A stretch of DNA of 64,000 nt from Microbacterium oxydans (GTDB taxonomy: Bacteria; Actinomycetota; Actinomycetes; Actinomycetales; Microbacteriaceae), in assembly GCF_000956405.1 (NCBI RefSeq), contig NZ_JYIV01000022.1:62001-126000 (forward strand). Direction: 5' to 3'. This document shows positions 31,688-40,551 of the stretch, in pieces. Position 1 is the stretch's first letter; the number at the start of each line of letters is the position of its first letter. The position numbers and the translations under genes are program-made. The notes beneath the pieces were generated by a model that saw nothing but the letters and a program-made list of their open reading frames with translations, made no database searches and was not told where the DNA came from.

Positions 31688-31832
31688 TGTACGAGTACTC
31701 GTTTTCACTAGGAAGTGGAAGGAGTTACCTCGTACGTACGAGTCTACCGGCGGGGCTACACATTGTGCGGACCTCTGTTCGAAAACGCATCAGCTAGTCC
31801 CGTTACTCACGCCCCCGCTAGCGGACGGTATA

Positions 31833-31862
31833 GGTCGCTATGGGTCACATTGGGTCGCTATG
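31833..31862 (+). repeat. Three tandem 10-bp repeats (ggtcgctatg type)
   Basis: The units are ggtcgctatg, ggtcacattg and ggtcgctatg, head to tail, in phase with the DNA helix. They may be iterons or integrase/directionality-factor sites. Confidence 0.75.
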
Positions 31863-32021
31863 CGACGTATGCCGGGGTTTCGCGCGCCTACATATTCACA
31901 GCCCGCTCCCAGGTTCGGAGCTAATCAACCTTGTGTATAACTTGGTGCACGGGCACCCAACGCGGAACCTGTGGACTCTGGCGTTCACAGGCCGCCCTTA
32001 GGCGTGATGACTACCCGCTCC

Positions 32022-32051
32022 GTGCCCACCTCGTGCCCAAACCGGTGGGCA
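32022..32051 (+). repeat. Arm-type sites, right end
   Basis: gtgccca occurs at 32022 and 32033, with an inverted tgggca at 32046. The block cgtgcccaaaccgg is identical to that at 25951-25964. Confidence 0.6.
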
Positions 32052-32116
32052 TGAAGTAGCCTGAGGGCGCAGGAAGCCACGCCATTTTTTAGTTAATCGT
32101 CCGAGTTCCGGCCTAT

Positions 32117-32133
32117 GTCGGGAAGGGTAACGA
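32117..32133 (+). repeat. attR core of the 6.2-kb element
   Basis: This is an exact copy of 25884-25900. It lies 38 bp beyond the rdgB stop, so integration left rdgB intact. Confidence 0.85.
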
Positions 32134-32171
32134 TTCTCAGCTTCAGCAGCACTTTTCCGCGGACGATGAGC

Positions 32172-32765
32172 TCAGAGCTCCGCGAGGAGCGGAACGAGCT
32201 CGGCGAAGGCACGTGCACGGTGCGACTGCGCCTGCTTCTCGTCGGAGGTGAACTCGCCGACCGAGCGCTCCTCCCCTGCCGGTTGGCCGTCCGGCACGAA
32301 GATCGGGTCGTAGCCGAAGCCGCCCGTTCCCGACGGGGCGTGTGCCAGGCGTCCCGGCCATCGTCCCTCGACGACCTGCTCCCGGCCGTCCGGCAGCACC
32401 AGCGCGATCGTCGAGGTGAAGTGCGCGGCGCGATGCGGGTCGGCGATATCGCGCAGCTGGTCCAGCAGCAGCTCGAGGTTCGCGGTCGCATCCTTCTTCT
32501 GCCCTGCCCAGTACGCGGAGAACACACCGGGCGAGCCGCCGAGCACGTCGACGCAGATGCCGGAGTCGTCGGCGAGTGCCGCGAGCCCCGTGTGGGCAGC
32601 CGCCGCCCTCGCCTTGATCAGCGCGTTCTCGGCGAAGGTCACGCCGTCCTCGACGGGTTCGGGGCCGTCATAACCGACGATCTCGAGATCTGGCCGCGTC
32701 TGCTCGACGATCTGCTGGAACTCCGCGACCTTGTGCGCGTTGTGCGTCGCGAGCACGACCTGCAT
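32172..32765 (-). CDS. rdgB: RdgB/HAM1 non-canonical purine NTP pyrophosphatase
   Basis: This 197-residue house-cleaning enzyme hydrolyses dITP and XTP. The N-terminus VVLATHNAHKVAEF, the TFAENALIKARAAA motif, DDSGICVDVLGGSPGVFSA, and GTGGFGYDPIFVP are all present. GGGGGAG precedes the ATG; a longer frame would extend into rph. It follows rph by 2 bp, the usual actinobacterial pair. Confidence 0.95.
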   Translation of the reverse strand: MQVVLATHNAHKVAEFQQIVEQTRPDLEIVGYDGPEPVEDGVTFAENALIKARAAAAHTGLAALADDSGICVDVLGGSPGVFSAYWAGQKKDATANLELLLDQLRDIADPHRAAHFTSTIALVLPDGREQVVEGRWPGRLAHAPSGTGGFGYDPIFVPDGQPAGEERSVGEFTSDEKQAQSHRARAFAELVPLLAEL

Positions 32766-32767
32766 CG

Positions 32768-33505
32768 TCACTCCCCCGCGAGCGCGGCGAGTTGCGCGCC
32801 CTTCAGATCGGCGCACCCGGCCAGGCCGAGTTCGAGCAGCGCGTCGAGCTCCCGCTTGTCGAACGGTGCACCTTCGGCTGTGCCCTGCACCTCCACGAAG
32901 AGTCCACGGCCGGTGACCACGACGTTCATGTCGGTCTCGGCGCGCACGTCCTCGACGTATGCCAGATCGAGCATGGGCTCGCCATCAATGATGCCCACGG
33001 ACACCGCCGCCACGGAATCGAGCAGCGGGGTGGAGTTCTTGCCGATGAACTTCTTCTCCCGACCCCACTCGATCGCGTCCGCGAGCGCCACGTAGGCCCC
33101 CGTGATGGCTGCGGTACGGGTACCGCCGTCCGCCTGGAGCACGTCGCAGTCGATGACGATGGTGTTCTCGCCGAGCGCCTTCGTGTCGACGACCGCACGA
33201 AGAGCGCGGCCGATCAACCGGGAGATCTCGTGCGTGCGGCCGCCGATGCGACCCTTGACGCTCTCGCGGTCGTTCCGACTGTTCGTGGCGCGCGGCAGCA
33301 TCGAATACTCGGCGGTGACCCATCCCTTGCCCTTGCCGGTCAGCCACCGCGGTACGCCGTTGGTGAAGGACGCGGTGCACAGCACCTTGGTGCCGCCAAA
33401 GCTGATCAATGCCGATCCCTCGGCGTGAGCACTCCAGCCGCGCTCGATGGTGATCTCACGCAGCTGATCGGTGGAGCGGCCGTCGACGCGGACGATTTCG
33501 GACAT
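32768..33505 (-). CDS. rph: Ribonuclease PH
   Basis: This 245-residue phosphorolytic exonuclease trims tRNA 3' ends. Motifs: [16 protein letters not shown], the basic [48 protein letters not shown], and LDLAYVEDV. Length is typical. It is the first gene of the rph-rdgB pair, and 52 bp separate it from murI upstream. Confidence 0.96.
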   Translation of the reverse strand: MSEIVRVDGRSTDQLREITIERGWSAHAEGSALISFGGTKVLCTASFTNGVPRWLTGKGKGWVTAEYSMLPRATNSRNDRESVKGRIGGRTHEISRLIGRALRAVVDTKALGENTIVIDCDVLQADGGTRTAAITGAYVALADAIEWGREKKFIGKNSTPLLDSVAAVSVGIIDGEPMLDLAYVEDVRAETDMNVVVTGRGLFVEVQGTAEGAPFDKRELDALLELGLAGCADLKGAQLAALAGE

Positions 33506-33557
33506 GTGCTTCTCTCAGGTCGGAATGGGTGATCGCGTCGGAGCGAGACGATCGGGA

Positions 33558-34388
33558 CTACTCGAAGGCGGTGTCGGGGAGGGTGATGACGCCGGTCTGG
33601 ACGAGCTGCACATCGCGCACCTCACGCCCCATCAGTCGGTTGGCCAGCGCGGTGAAGTCGTCGGTCGCGGCGCCGGTGGCCTCGTACACATAGCTTGCGG
33701 TCGCATCCGGCGAGGCGAGCAGGTCACCGCGCACGAGCTGGCGATAGACGTCACCGGCGGTCTCGTCGTCGCTGGAGACGAGCGTGACGCCCTCGCCCAT
33801 CACGTAGCTGATGGCACCACGGAGGAAGGGGTAGTGCGTGCAGCCGAGCACGAGCGTGTCGACGTCTGCATCGCGGAGGGGGGCGAGGTACTCCTCGGCC
33901 ACCGCGAGCACTTCGGGCGTGCCGGTGATCCCGGCTTCGACGAACTCGACGAAGCGCGGGCATGCGGCGGTGAAGACCTGCAGCCGCTCGTTCACCTCGA
34001 GCATGTCCTGGTAGGCGCGCGAGCCGATCGTGCCGACCGTTCCGATCACTCCGACACGGCCGTTGCGGGTCGTGGACACGGCACGGCGCACCGCGGGACC
34101 GATCACCTCGACCACGGGGATGTCGTAACGCTCACGGGCATCACGCAGCATGGCGGCGGATGCGGTGTTGCACGCGATCACCAGCATCTTCACGCCCTGG
34201 TCGACGAGCGTGTCGAGCACCTCGAGCGAGTAACGGCGCACATCGGCGATGGGCTTCGGCCCGTACGGCGAGTGCGCAGTGTCGCCGATGTAGACGAACG
34301 ACTCACGGGGCAGCTGGGCGCGGATGGCCCGCGCCACCGTGAGCCCGCCGACACCGGAGTCGAAGATCCCGATCGGCGCGTCGTTCAT
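33558..34388 (-). CDS. murI: Glutamate racemase
   Basis: This 276-residue enzyme makes D-glutamate for peptidoglycan. The N-terminus [25 protein letters not shown] with the first catalytic Cys, and [10 protein letters not shown] with the second are visible. The ATG at 34388 is used; a longer open frame extends across the divergent pncB gene and is a shadow there. TAGGCT lies 8 nt upstream with GGGGAG between. Confidence 0.95.
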   Translation of the reverse strand: MNDAPIGIFDSGVGGLTVARAIRAQLPRESFVYIGDTAHSPYGPKPIADVRRYSLEVLDTLVDQGVKMLVIACNTASAAMLRDARERYDIPVVEVIGPAVRRAVSTTRNGRVGVIGTVGTIGSRAYQDMLEVNERLQVFTAACPRFVEFVEAGITGTPEVLAVAEEYLAPLRDADVDTLVLGCTHYPFLRGAISYVMGEGVTLVSSDDETAGDVYRQLVRGDLLASPDATASYVYEATGAATDDFTALANRLMGREVRDVQLVQTGVITLPDTAFE

Positions 34389-34439
34389 GACTCCCCAGCC
34401 TACCCGCGCGTGGCCCGCCGCGCGCATCACGGCGCTCAC

Positions 34440-34445
34440 TAAACT
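34440..34445 (+). promoter_or_regulatory. pncB leaderless -10 (TAAACT)
   Basis: TAAACT is followed by 6 nt and the ATG of pncB. Confidence 0.6.
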
Positions 34446-34451
34446 GAGCGC

Positions 34452-35777
34452 ATGACCACGTCGACGGCGCTGCTCACCGACCGTTACGAGCTGACGATGC
34501 TCGCCGCCTCCCTGCGCGATGGCACGGCATTCCGCCCGAGCGTGTTCGAGCTGTTCTCCCGACGACTCTCCGGAGGCCGTCGTTTCGGTGTCGTGGCGGG
34601 GACAGGCCGGCTTCTCGGTCTGCTCCGCGATTTCCACTTCGGCGAGGACGAGCTGCGTTTCCTGCGCGACGAGGAGGTCGTCGATGCGGAGTCTCTGAAG
34701 CATCTCGAGAATTACCGGTTCACCGGCTCGATCCGCGGCTATCGCGAGGGCGAGCTGTACTTTCCCGGCTCCCCGATCCTCACGGTGGAGGGTACGTTCG
34801 CAGACGCGGTCGTGCTCGAGACGCTCGCGCTGAGTGTGCTCAACCACGACTCCGCCGTCGCCACCGCCGCGTCGCGCATGAGCATCGCCGCCGGAGAGCG
34901 CCCACTGGCCGAGATGGGCTCCCGCCGTGCCGCCGAGCGATCCGCCGTCGCGGCAGCTCGCGCGGCCTACATCGCGGGCTTCGGCGCCACGAGCAACCTC
35001 GAAGCGGGACGGAGCTGGGGCATCCCCACCATGGGAACAGCCGCCCATTCCTGGACACTGCTGCACGACACGGAGGAGGAGGCGTTCCGCTCCCAGGTGG
35101 AGAGCCTGGGCTCCGGCACGACGCTACTCGTCGACACGTACGACATCCGGACCGGCGTCGAGACCGCCATCCGTGTCGCCGGCACGGAACTCGGCGGTGT
35201 GCGGATCGACTCGGGCGACCTCCCGATCGTCGCCGCTGACGTCCGTGCCCAGCTGGACGAACTCGGCGCCACATCGACGCGCATCACGGTGACCAGCGAT
35301 CTGGACGAGTACGCGATCGCCGCCCTCGCCGCTTCCCCGGTCGACGCATACGGAGTGGGGACATCAGTCGTGACCGGCTCCGGATACCCGACAGCGAGCA
35401 TGGTCTACAAGCTCGTGGCGCGACAGGACGCCGCCGGGTCGTGGGTAGGTGTCGCCAAGGCGTCGGCGGACAAGGCGTCACACGGCGGACGGAAGGCGGC
35501 GTTCCGCACTCTGTCCGACGGCGTCGCCACGTCGGAGACGGTCGTCGTCTCCGACGGCTTCGAGCAGCTCGACACCGCAGCCGACCATCCCGACGGCCGC
35601 CCCCTGCAGGTCGCCTTCGTCGAGGCCGGCGACATAGATGCGTCCTACGAAGGGGTCGAAGGCACAGCAGCCGCTCGCGCCCACCATCTGCGGGTGCGCG
35701 AGGAACTCCCGGTGCGGGCGCTCGCGCTCAGCAAGTCCGACCCGGCGATCCCCACCGTGTACGTCGAAGCGGACTGA
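34452..35777 (+). CDS. pncB: Nicotinate phosphoribosyltransferase
   Basis: This 441-residue enzyme salvages nicotinate to nicotinate mononucleotide for NAD. Motifs: [15 protein letters not shown] at the start, [51 protein letters not shown], and [23 protein letters not shown]. Length is typical. It is divergent from murI with 63 bp between starts. Confidence 0.95.
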   Translation: MTTSTALLTDRYELTMLAASLRDGTAFRPSVFELFSRRLSGGRRFGVVAGTGRLLGLLRDFHFGEDELRFLRDEEVVDAESLKHLENYRFTGSIRGYREGELYFPGSPILTVEGTFADAVVLETLALSVLNHDSAVATAASRMSIAAGERPLAEMGSRRAAERSAVAAARAAYIAGFGATSNLEAGRSWGIPTMGTAAHSWTLLHDTEEEAFRSQVESLGSGTTLLVDTYDIRTGVETAIRVAGTELGGVRIDSGDLPIVAADVRAQLDELGATSTRITVTSDLDEYAIAALAASPVDAYGVGTSVVTGSGYPTASMVYKLVARQDAAGSWVGVAKASADKASHGGRKAAFRTLSDGVATSETVVVSDGFEQLDTAADHPDGRPLQVAFVEAGDIDASYEGVEGTAAARAHHLRVREELPVRALALSKSDPAIPTVYVEAD

Positions 35778-35779
35778 GA

Positions 35780-36046
35780 TCAGCCCATCATCGATTCGTA
35801 GATCTCCTTGCACGTAGGGCAGATGGGGAACTTCTCCGGATCGCGACCCGGAGTCCACTTCTTGCCGCACAGGGCGCGCACCGGCTTGCCGGTGATCGCG
35901 GACTCGAGGATCTTGTCCTTCTTCACATAATGCGAGAAGCGCTCGTGGTCGCCCGGTTCGAGGTTCTCTTCGCGGAGGAGCTCTTCCAGTTCGCGATCAA
36001 GCGTTGCCACGCCGCCCTGATCGGGGCTGTCCAGCGGAGTACTCAT
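35780..36046 (-). CDS. DUF3039-family protein
   Basis: This 88-residue protein matches an actinobacterial family of unknown function. The tail ALCGKKWTPGRDPEKFPICPTCKEIYE has a Cys and a CxxC pair able to bind zinc, and HYVKKDKILESAITG is typical. It converges on pncB with a 2-bp gap. Confidence 0.88.
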   Translation of the reverse strand: MSTPLDSPDQGGVATLDRELEELLREENLEPGDHERFSHYVKKDKILESAITGKPVRALCGKKWTPGRDPEKFPICPTCKEIYESMMG

Positions 36047-36052
36047 CCCGAG

Positions 36053-36058
36053 AGTCTA
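36053..36058 (-). promoter_or_regulatory. DUF3039 gene leaderless -10 (TAGACT)
   Basis: TAGACT on the minus strand is followed by 6 nt and the ATG. Confidence 0.55.
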
Positions 36059-36086
36059 GCCGCGTCGACAGCCTCGCGGGTGGCCG

Positions 36087-37652
36087 TCATGCCGTCTCGA
36101 CGAACTCCATGAGACGCTCTCCGCTGCGCTCGAAGATGCGACCGCCGATGACGGCGCCCAGCGCCAGCACCCCGAGGCCCGTGAGGAGCCCGACCCAGAA
36201 CGTGGCGGGAGCATACGCCGTCCCCTCCAGGATCGTCGCCGCGAACAACCACATGGTGGGCGCGCTCAGCACGATCGCTCCGATGAACGTCGCTGCGGGC
36301 CCGTAGACCCCCCGGGATGTGGGCCTCTGCGGCTGCTGGAATGGACTGTCTCCCGGCCGGGAGACAGCGTAGGGAGCCACGACCGAGACGATGCTCGAGA
36401 TGCCGAGGGCGCTGAAGAGCAGGCTGGCGGCCACGCCACCCAGCGGCAGCAGAAGACTCCAGTTGCCCACGAGGAGGAGGGACAGTGGAACCGCGATGGC
36501 GAGCACCGGGATCGCGACGAGCAGTACGGGCACGAGTCGGCCGAGGCGATCGGGAAGCCCACGGACCCCGCTCGCCACATGCGTCCACAGCGCGGTCGAA
36601 TCGTAGGCGACGTCGTTGTGCGGCAACCAGCCGAAGAACAGTGCCATCACCGGTACGGGGACCAGCGCGGCGATCTCCACCGGAACACCGGCGACGATGA
36701 GCGGCAGCACGGTGAGCACGCCTGCGACCGGGACCACGATGATGTTCATGATGTAGCGACGGTCGCGGAGCCAGTACACGAGGCTTCGAGACGCGATCGC
36801 CCCGAAGGCGTTCGACGGCAGCAGCCCGAACCAGCCGAGCCCGGTGCGCTCCCGCGAGGCGACCGGACGCTCGGTCGTCGTCAGGAGGCGGCGGACGACC
36901 CACGCCCACGAGATCCAGAGGAGAACGACGGTGAGGAACGCGATGATCCCCGTGGTCCACGCGGATGCCGTCGCCCCCGCCGCGGAATCGAAGAGGAACG
37001 CCGGCGCCGCCGCGAACGGGCTGTAGCCGAACACACCGGAAAGGGTCGCCAGCGAAGGAGGCACGAGGCCGTCCCACCGAAGCGATCCGAAGAACACCGC
37101 GACCGGGAAGGCGATCACGATCAGCGCGAGCGCGAACAGGGCGGTGAGCTCCCGAGACCTCCGCTCGGGGAGGAGCAACGCGTTGAGGGCCATCCCGATC
37201 CGCGAGACCAGCATGGTGGTGACGACGCCGATGACAGTCATCAGGACCGCCAGCGGCCACGGGGTCCCCGCGCCGATCGCGACGATGCACACGCTGATGT
37301 AGACGGCCAGGAGCGCGAGGCTGGGCACGCTCACGAACGCGGCCAGCGTGAGCACCCACGGCATGTGGCGCTCATCGACCCCGAAGACCGCGAACCGGCG
37401 AGGATCGAGCTGGTCCACCGCACCGACGAGAAGCGGCCCCACGAGGAAACCGACCAGAAGCGCAGCACCACCGAGGACGGTGACCGCCCGAGCGACCGGC
37501 ACAGGGGCGGTCGACAGGCTGAAGACCGCGATGCACACCACGGCGGTGACGGCGACGACAGCGACGAACGAGATGATCGAACGGACCCGACGGTCACCGC
37601 GCAGGGTTCCGATCAGAAGCGCGAGCCTCAGTCGGAGAACGTGTGCAGCCAC
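36087..37652 (-). CDS. ABC transporter permease
   Basis: This 521-residue membrane protein has about 10-12 hydrophobic segments and no ATPase motifs. It starts at GTG with GAGGGG 6 nt upstream, inside the end of the ATPase gene (25-bp overlap), so the two form one exporter. The substrate is unknown. The arrangement resembles ABC-2 type efflux systems. Confidence 0.82.
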   Translation of the reverse strand: MAAHVLRLRLALLIGTLRGDRRVRSIISFVAVVAVTAVVCIAVFSLSTAPVPVARAVTVLGGAALLVGFLVGPLLVGAVDQLDPRRFAVFGVDERHMPWVLTLAAFVSVPSLALLAVYISVCIVAIGAGTPWPLAVLMTVIGVVTTMLVSRIGMALNALLLPERRSRELTALFALALIVIAFPVAVFFGSLRWDGLVPPSLATLSGVFGYSPFAAAPAFLFDSAAGATASAWTTGIIAFLTVVLLWISWAWVVRRLLTTTERPVASRERTGLGWFGLLPSNAFGAIASRSLVYWLRDRRYIMNIIVVPVAGVLTVLPLIVAGVPVEIAALVPVPVMALFFGWLPHNDVAYDSTALWTHVASGVRGLPDRLGRLVPVLLVAIPVLAIAVPLSLLLVGNWSLLLPLGGVAASLLFSALGISSIVSVVAPYAVSRPGDSPFQQPQRPTSRGVYGPAATFIGAIVLSAPTMWLFAATILEGTAYAPATFWVGLLTGLGVLALGAVIGGRIFERSGERLMEFVETA

Positions 37653-39529
37653 TCGAGCCCCTCCACCTCTCCGCTGGAACCGGCGAGCTCGACGAAGCGC
37701 GCCTCGAGCGTCTGTCCCGCGCGAACCTCGTCGATGGTCCCCTCGGCCAGCACCTCTCCTCCGACGATGATCGCCACCCGGGAGCAGACGCGCTCGACCA
37801 GGTCCATGCCGTGGCTGGAGAGGATCACCGTGCCTCCATGGGAGACATAGGCGCGGAGGATGTCGAGGATCACGGCCGAGGAGACAGGGTCGACCGACTC
37901 GAACGGCTCATCGAGCACGAGCACTCGCGGCGAGTGGATCATGGCTCCTGCGAGCATGATCTTCTTGGTCATTCCGGCCGAGTAGTCCGAGACGACCCGG
38001 CTGAGCGCATCGCCGAGGTCGAACGCGCGAGCGAGGTCGGCCGCACGCTTCTCGATCACGTCCGCAGCGAGGCCGCGCAGCAGCCCGTAGTAATACAGCA
38101 GCTGACGACCCGTGAGACGGTCGAACGTACGCAGACGGTCGGGCAGCACTCCCATCAGTCTCTTCGCGGCCAGCGGCTGCTTCGCCTGGTCGATTCCGCA
38201 GATCACGACGCTGCCCTCGTCGGCACGCAGGAGTCCGGCGACGATCGAGAGGGTCGTCGTCTTGCCCGCGCCGTTGGGACCGACCACCCCATAGAACGAT
38301 CCGGCCGGCACCGTCAGATCGATGCCGTCGACGGCGCGGTTGTCGCCGAACTGCTTGACGAGACCGCGGATGCTGATCGCCTCGCCGCCCGACAGCTCCT
38401 CGACGGCGTCAGCCGCCTCCGCGGCCGCATCATCGGAACTTCCGACGGCCTCGACGACCTCGATGACCTCGACCGATGCAGCCGTTCCCGACTCGATCGG
38501 CGCCTCGGCGACCGACTCGACCTCGACCGGTTCGTCGTCGACGACCTCCGCCGCGAGGGCGGGAGCATCGACGAGCTCGGCAACCGGCTCGGACTCGGCA
38601 ATCGGCTCGGGCTCGGAAGCGGGCTCAGTCACCGGCTCCGGCGTCGAGGCGATTTCGACCGGCAGCACCGGCTCCGCTGCAGGCTCGGCGGAACGTGAAG
38701 AGTCCACCGGAGCCGTCTCGGCCGCCCGGGGCTCCGGGGCGTTCTTCGCCGCGTCGGCCGCCGCCTTCTCGGCCTCATCGGCGGCCTTCTTCGCTGCCGC
38801 GTTCTTCGCTGCCGCTGCTTTCGCCGCCGCTGTCTTCGCCGCGGTCGTCTTGGCGGCGGCCGCACGAGCAGTGGACTTCGTCGCGGCCGCCTTCGTCGCG
38901 GCAGCTTTCGCCGCGACCGTCTTCGCCGTCGAAGTCTTCGCCGCCGTCGTCTTCGCTGCAGTCGTCTTCGCCGCCGTGGACTTCGCTGCAGTCGTCTTGG
39001 CAGCCGGGGTCTTCGCCGCAGTCGTCTTCGCCGCCGTCGTCTTCGCCGCAGTCTTCTTGGCAGCCGTGGTCTTCGCCGCCGTCGTCTTCGAAGCCGAGTT
39101 CTTCGCAGCGGCGGTGCGAGCCGCTGCCGAGCCGCGCGCGGTAGAGGTCGACGTTCCCTTCTGATCGGGCAACGCCTTGGCCAACGGCTCCACGACGATG
39201 TCGGCAGTCGGTGCGGCTTTCTCCGCCGCGGCCTTCACTGTCGACGCCTTCGCTGTCGTTGTCGACGCCTTCGCTGTCGACGTCTTCGCCGCCGGCGACT
39301 TCGAAGCCGCCGTCCTCTTGGCACTCGTGGTGCTGCTCGTGGCCGGCTGCTTCGCGGCAGGCTTCCTCACGGCAGGCTTCTTCGCGGCAGGTCGCTTTGC
39401 CGTCGTCTCAGCCGTCGATACCTCGTCGGTACTCGATTTCTTCGACGTCGGGCGCTTCGTCGACGTCTTCTCTTGCGCGGTCTCGGTTTGGTCCACCTGG
39501 GCGGTGCGGTCGTCAGGGGAGGCAGTCAC
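37628..39529 (-). CDS. ABC transporter ATPase with long histone-like N-terminal extension
   Basis: The 633-residue protein has two distinct parts. Residues 1-385 are low complexity: Lys/Ala/Thr repeats of the KTTAA type (about 40-260) resembling histone H1 or the tail of actinobacterial HupB, then a Glu/Pro/Ala-rich acidic stretch (about 265-375). Residues 386-633 are a normal ABC ATPase: GPNGAGKTTT, signature DYSAGMTKKI, VLVLDEPFESVDP, and an H-loop LSSHGMD. It pairs with the overlapping permease. The repeats may bind DNA, polyphosphate or the membrane; unknown. Confidence 0.88.
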   Translation of the reverse strand: MTASPDDRTAQVDQTETAQEKTSTKRPTSKKSSTDEVSTAETTAKRPAAKKPAVRKPAAKQPATSSTTSAKRTAASKSPAAKTSTAKASTTTAKASTVKAAAEKAAPTADIVVEPLAKALPDQKGTSTSTARGSAAARTAAAKNSASKTTAAKTTAAKKTAAKTTAAKTTAAKTPAAKTTAAKSTAAKTTAAKTTAAKTSTAKTVAAKAAATKAAATKSTARAAAAKTTAAKTAAAKAAAAKNAAAKKAADEAEKAAADAAKNAPEPRAAETAPVDSSRSAEPAAEPVLPVEIASTPEPVTEPASEPEPIAESEPVAELVDAPALAAEVVDDEPVEVESVAEAPIESGTAASVEVIEVVEAVGSSDDAAAEAADAVEELSGGEAISIRGLVKQFGDNRAVDGIDLTVPAGSFYGVVGPNGAGKTTTLSIVAGLLRADEGSVVICGIDQAKQPLAAKRLMGVLPDRLRTFDRLTGRQLLYYYGLLRGLAADVIEKRAADLARAFDLGDALSRVVSDYSAGMTKKIMLAGAMIHSPRVLVLDEPFESVDPVSSAVILDILRAYVSHGGTVILSSHGMDLVERVCSRVAIIVGGEVLAEGTIDEVRAGQTLEARFVELAGSSGEVEGLEWLHTFSD

Positions 39530-39535
39530 CGTCCT

Positions 39536-39541
39536 ACGGTA
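39536..39541 (-). promoter_or_regulatory. ABC operon leaderless -10 (TACCGT)
   Basis: TACCGT on the minus strand is followed by 6 nt and the GTG start. Confidence 0.5.
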
Positions 39542-39778
39542 TCAACGGGCGGCTGTGCGCCAAGGCCGCCGCGCAATAAACTGCCCTCGGATGCGGGGAC
39601 TTCCCAGCAATCGCAGGGTGGTCCCAACCCTGTGCGTCTCGTGTGTAGTCGATCACGAAATGACAACGGGGACCTCCTGGCCCTGGGGTTCCCAGGCGGA
39701 ATCGATACCATGAACGCGGCACGACGAAGTGTCTGGTCGGTTAATCGACCGTGAACACAACTTCCTTTAGGAGCACTC

Positions 39779-40471
39779 GTGACTCTTCAGACCGTCATCC
39801 TCGCCGCCGGAATGGGCTCGCGCCTCGGCCGCGCGCTGCCGAAGCCGCTCACCGAACTGAGCGACGGCCGCACGATCATGGGCCAGCAGCACGACAACAT
39901 CCGGGCCGCTTTCGGTTCCGACGCCCGCATCACCACCGTGGTCGGCTACCGCGCCGAGACGATCATCGACGCATTCCCGAACGTGAACTACGTCCACAAC
40001 GAGCGCTACGACGAGACCAACACCTCCAAGAGCCTGCTGCGCGCACTCGGTGCGACGGGCCGTGGTGGAGTGCTGTGGATGAACGGCGATGTCGTCTTCG
40101 ATCCGATGATCCTCGGCCGCGCTCTCGAATACATCGAGCGCGACCAGTCGTTCGTCACGGTCAACACCTCCAAGGTCAGCGACGAAGAGGTGAAGTACAC
40201 GGTCACGGCCGAGGGTTTCATCAACGAACTGTCCAAGACCGTCAAGGGCGGACTCGGCGAGGCCGTGGGCATCAACTACATCTCCTCCAGCCAGAAGAAG
40301 GCGTTCATGCGTCAGCTCCAGCGCGTGGAGGACCAGGACTACTTCGAGCGCGGTCTCGAACTCGCGATCGCCGAGGACGGGCTGCTGCTCGAGCCGATGG
40401 ACGTCTCCGACCTGTACGCGGTCGAGGTCGACTTCGCGGAAGACCTGGAGCGGGCGAACCTCTTCGTCTGA
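39779..40471 (+). CDS. Sugar/choline-phosphate nucleotidyltransferase
   Basis: This 230-residue cytosolic nucleotidyltransferase has the signature LAAGMGSRLGRALPKPLTEL near the start (pyrophosphorylase loop with Lys), an MNGDVVFDP metal motif, and VGINYIS later. It resembles LicC-type and UTP/CTP-sugar enzymes that activate sugars or phosphocholine for envelope polymers. The start is GTG with AGGAG 6 nt upstream, one of the few strong ribosome sites at an isolated gene here. A GTCGGTTAATCGAC hairpin lies 35 bp upstream. Confidence 0.85.
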   Translation: MTLQTVILAAGMGSRLGRALPKPLTELSDGRTIMGQQHDNIRAAFGSDARITTVVGYRAETIIDAFPNVNYVHNERYDETNTSKSLLRALGATGRGGVLWMNGDVVFDPMILGRALEYIERDQSFVTVNTSKVSDEEVKYTVTAEGFINELSKTVKGGLGEAVGINYISSSQKKAFMRQLQRVEDQDYFERGLELAIAEDGLLLEPMDVSDLYAVEVDFAEDLERANLFV

Positions 40472-40481
40472 TCGCACGGCA

Positions 40482-40517
40482 CGAAAGCCCGGTCCCCCTC
40501 GCGGGACCGGGCTTTCG
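40482..40517 (+). terminator. Terminator after the nucleotidyltransferase gene
   Basis: A perfect 15-bp stem (cgaaagcccggtccc / gggaccgggctttcg) with a 6-nt loop is followed by gcgtttt. Confidence 0.85.
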
Positions 40518-40539
40518 GCGTTTTCGCGGACTGTCTCCA

Positions 40540-40545
40540 TAGGAT
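40540..40545 (+). promoter_or_regulatory. Leaderless -10 (TAGGAT)
   Basis: TAGGAT is followed by 6 nt and the ATG of the next gene. Confidence 0.6.
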
Positions 40546-40551
40546 CACTGC

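Larger units (their letters stand above)
31495..32116. other. 620-bp non-coding right end of the 6.2-kb element
   Basis: I see no credible gene. It holds a T-tailed terminator (31642-31687), three tandem 10-bp repeats (31833-31862), and GTGCCCA arm-like sites close to attR. Several short palindromes (ctagctagctag, cgtacgtacg) occur near 31492 and 31730. Confidence 0.65.
25884..32133. mobile_element. 6.2-kb tyrosine-integrase element in the CDF-rdgB intergenic region
   Basis: It is flanked by an exact 17-bp direct repeat, has an integrase next to the left end, shared GTGCCCA arm-like sites at both ends, and about nine other genes, most unknown. GC content of several genes (27835-28670) is visibly lower than in the flanks. 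The terminase-like gene and small unknowns suggest a phage satellite or a decayed prophage; no capsid or tail gene is recognisable. Confidence 0.85.

Noticed and set aside
34389..35066. Long N-terminal extension of murI
   Set aside because: It is antisense to pncB; the racemase N-terminus begins at the chosen ATG.
38700..39400. Ser/Pro/Ala-rich plus-strand frames opposite the Lys/Ala repeats
   Set aside because: They are translations of the same repeat on the other strand; the minus-strand frame continues into a complete ABC ATPase.
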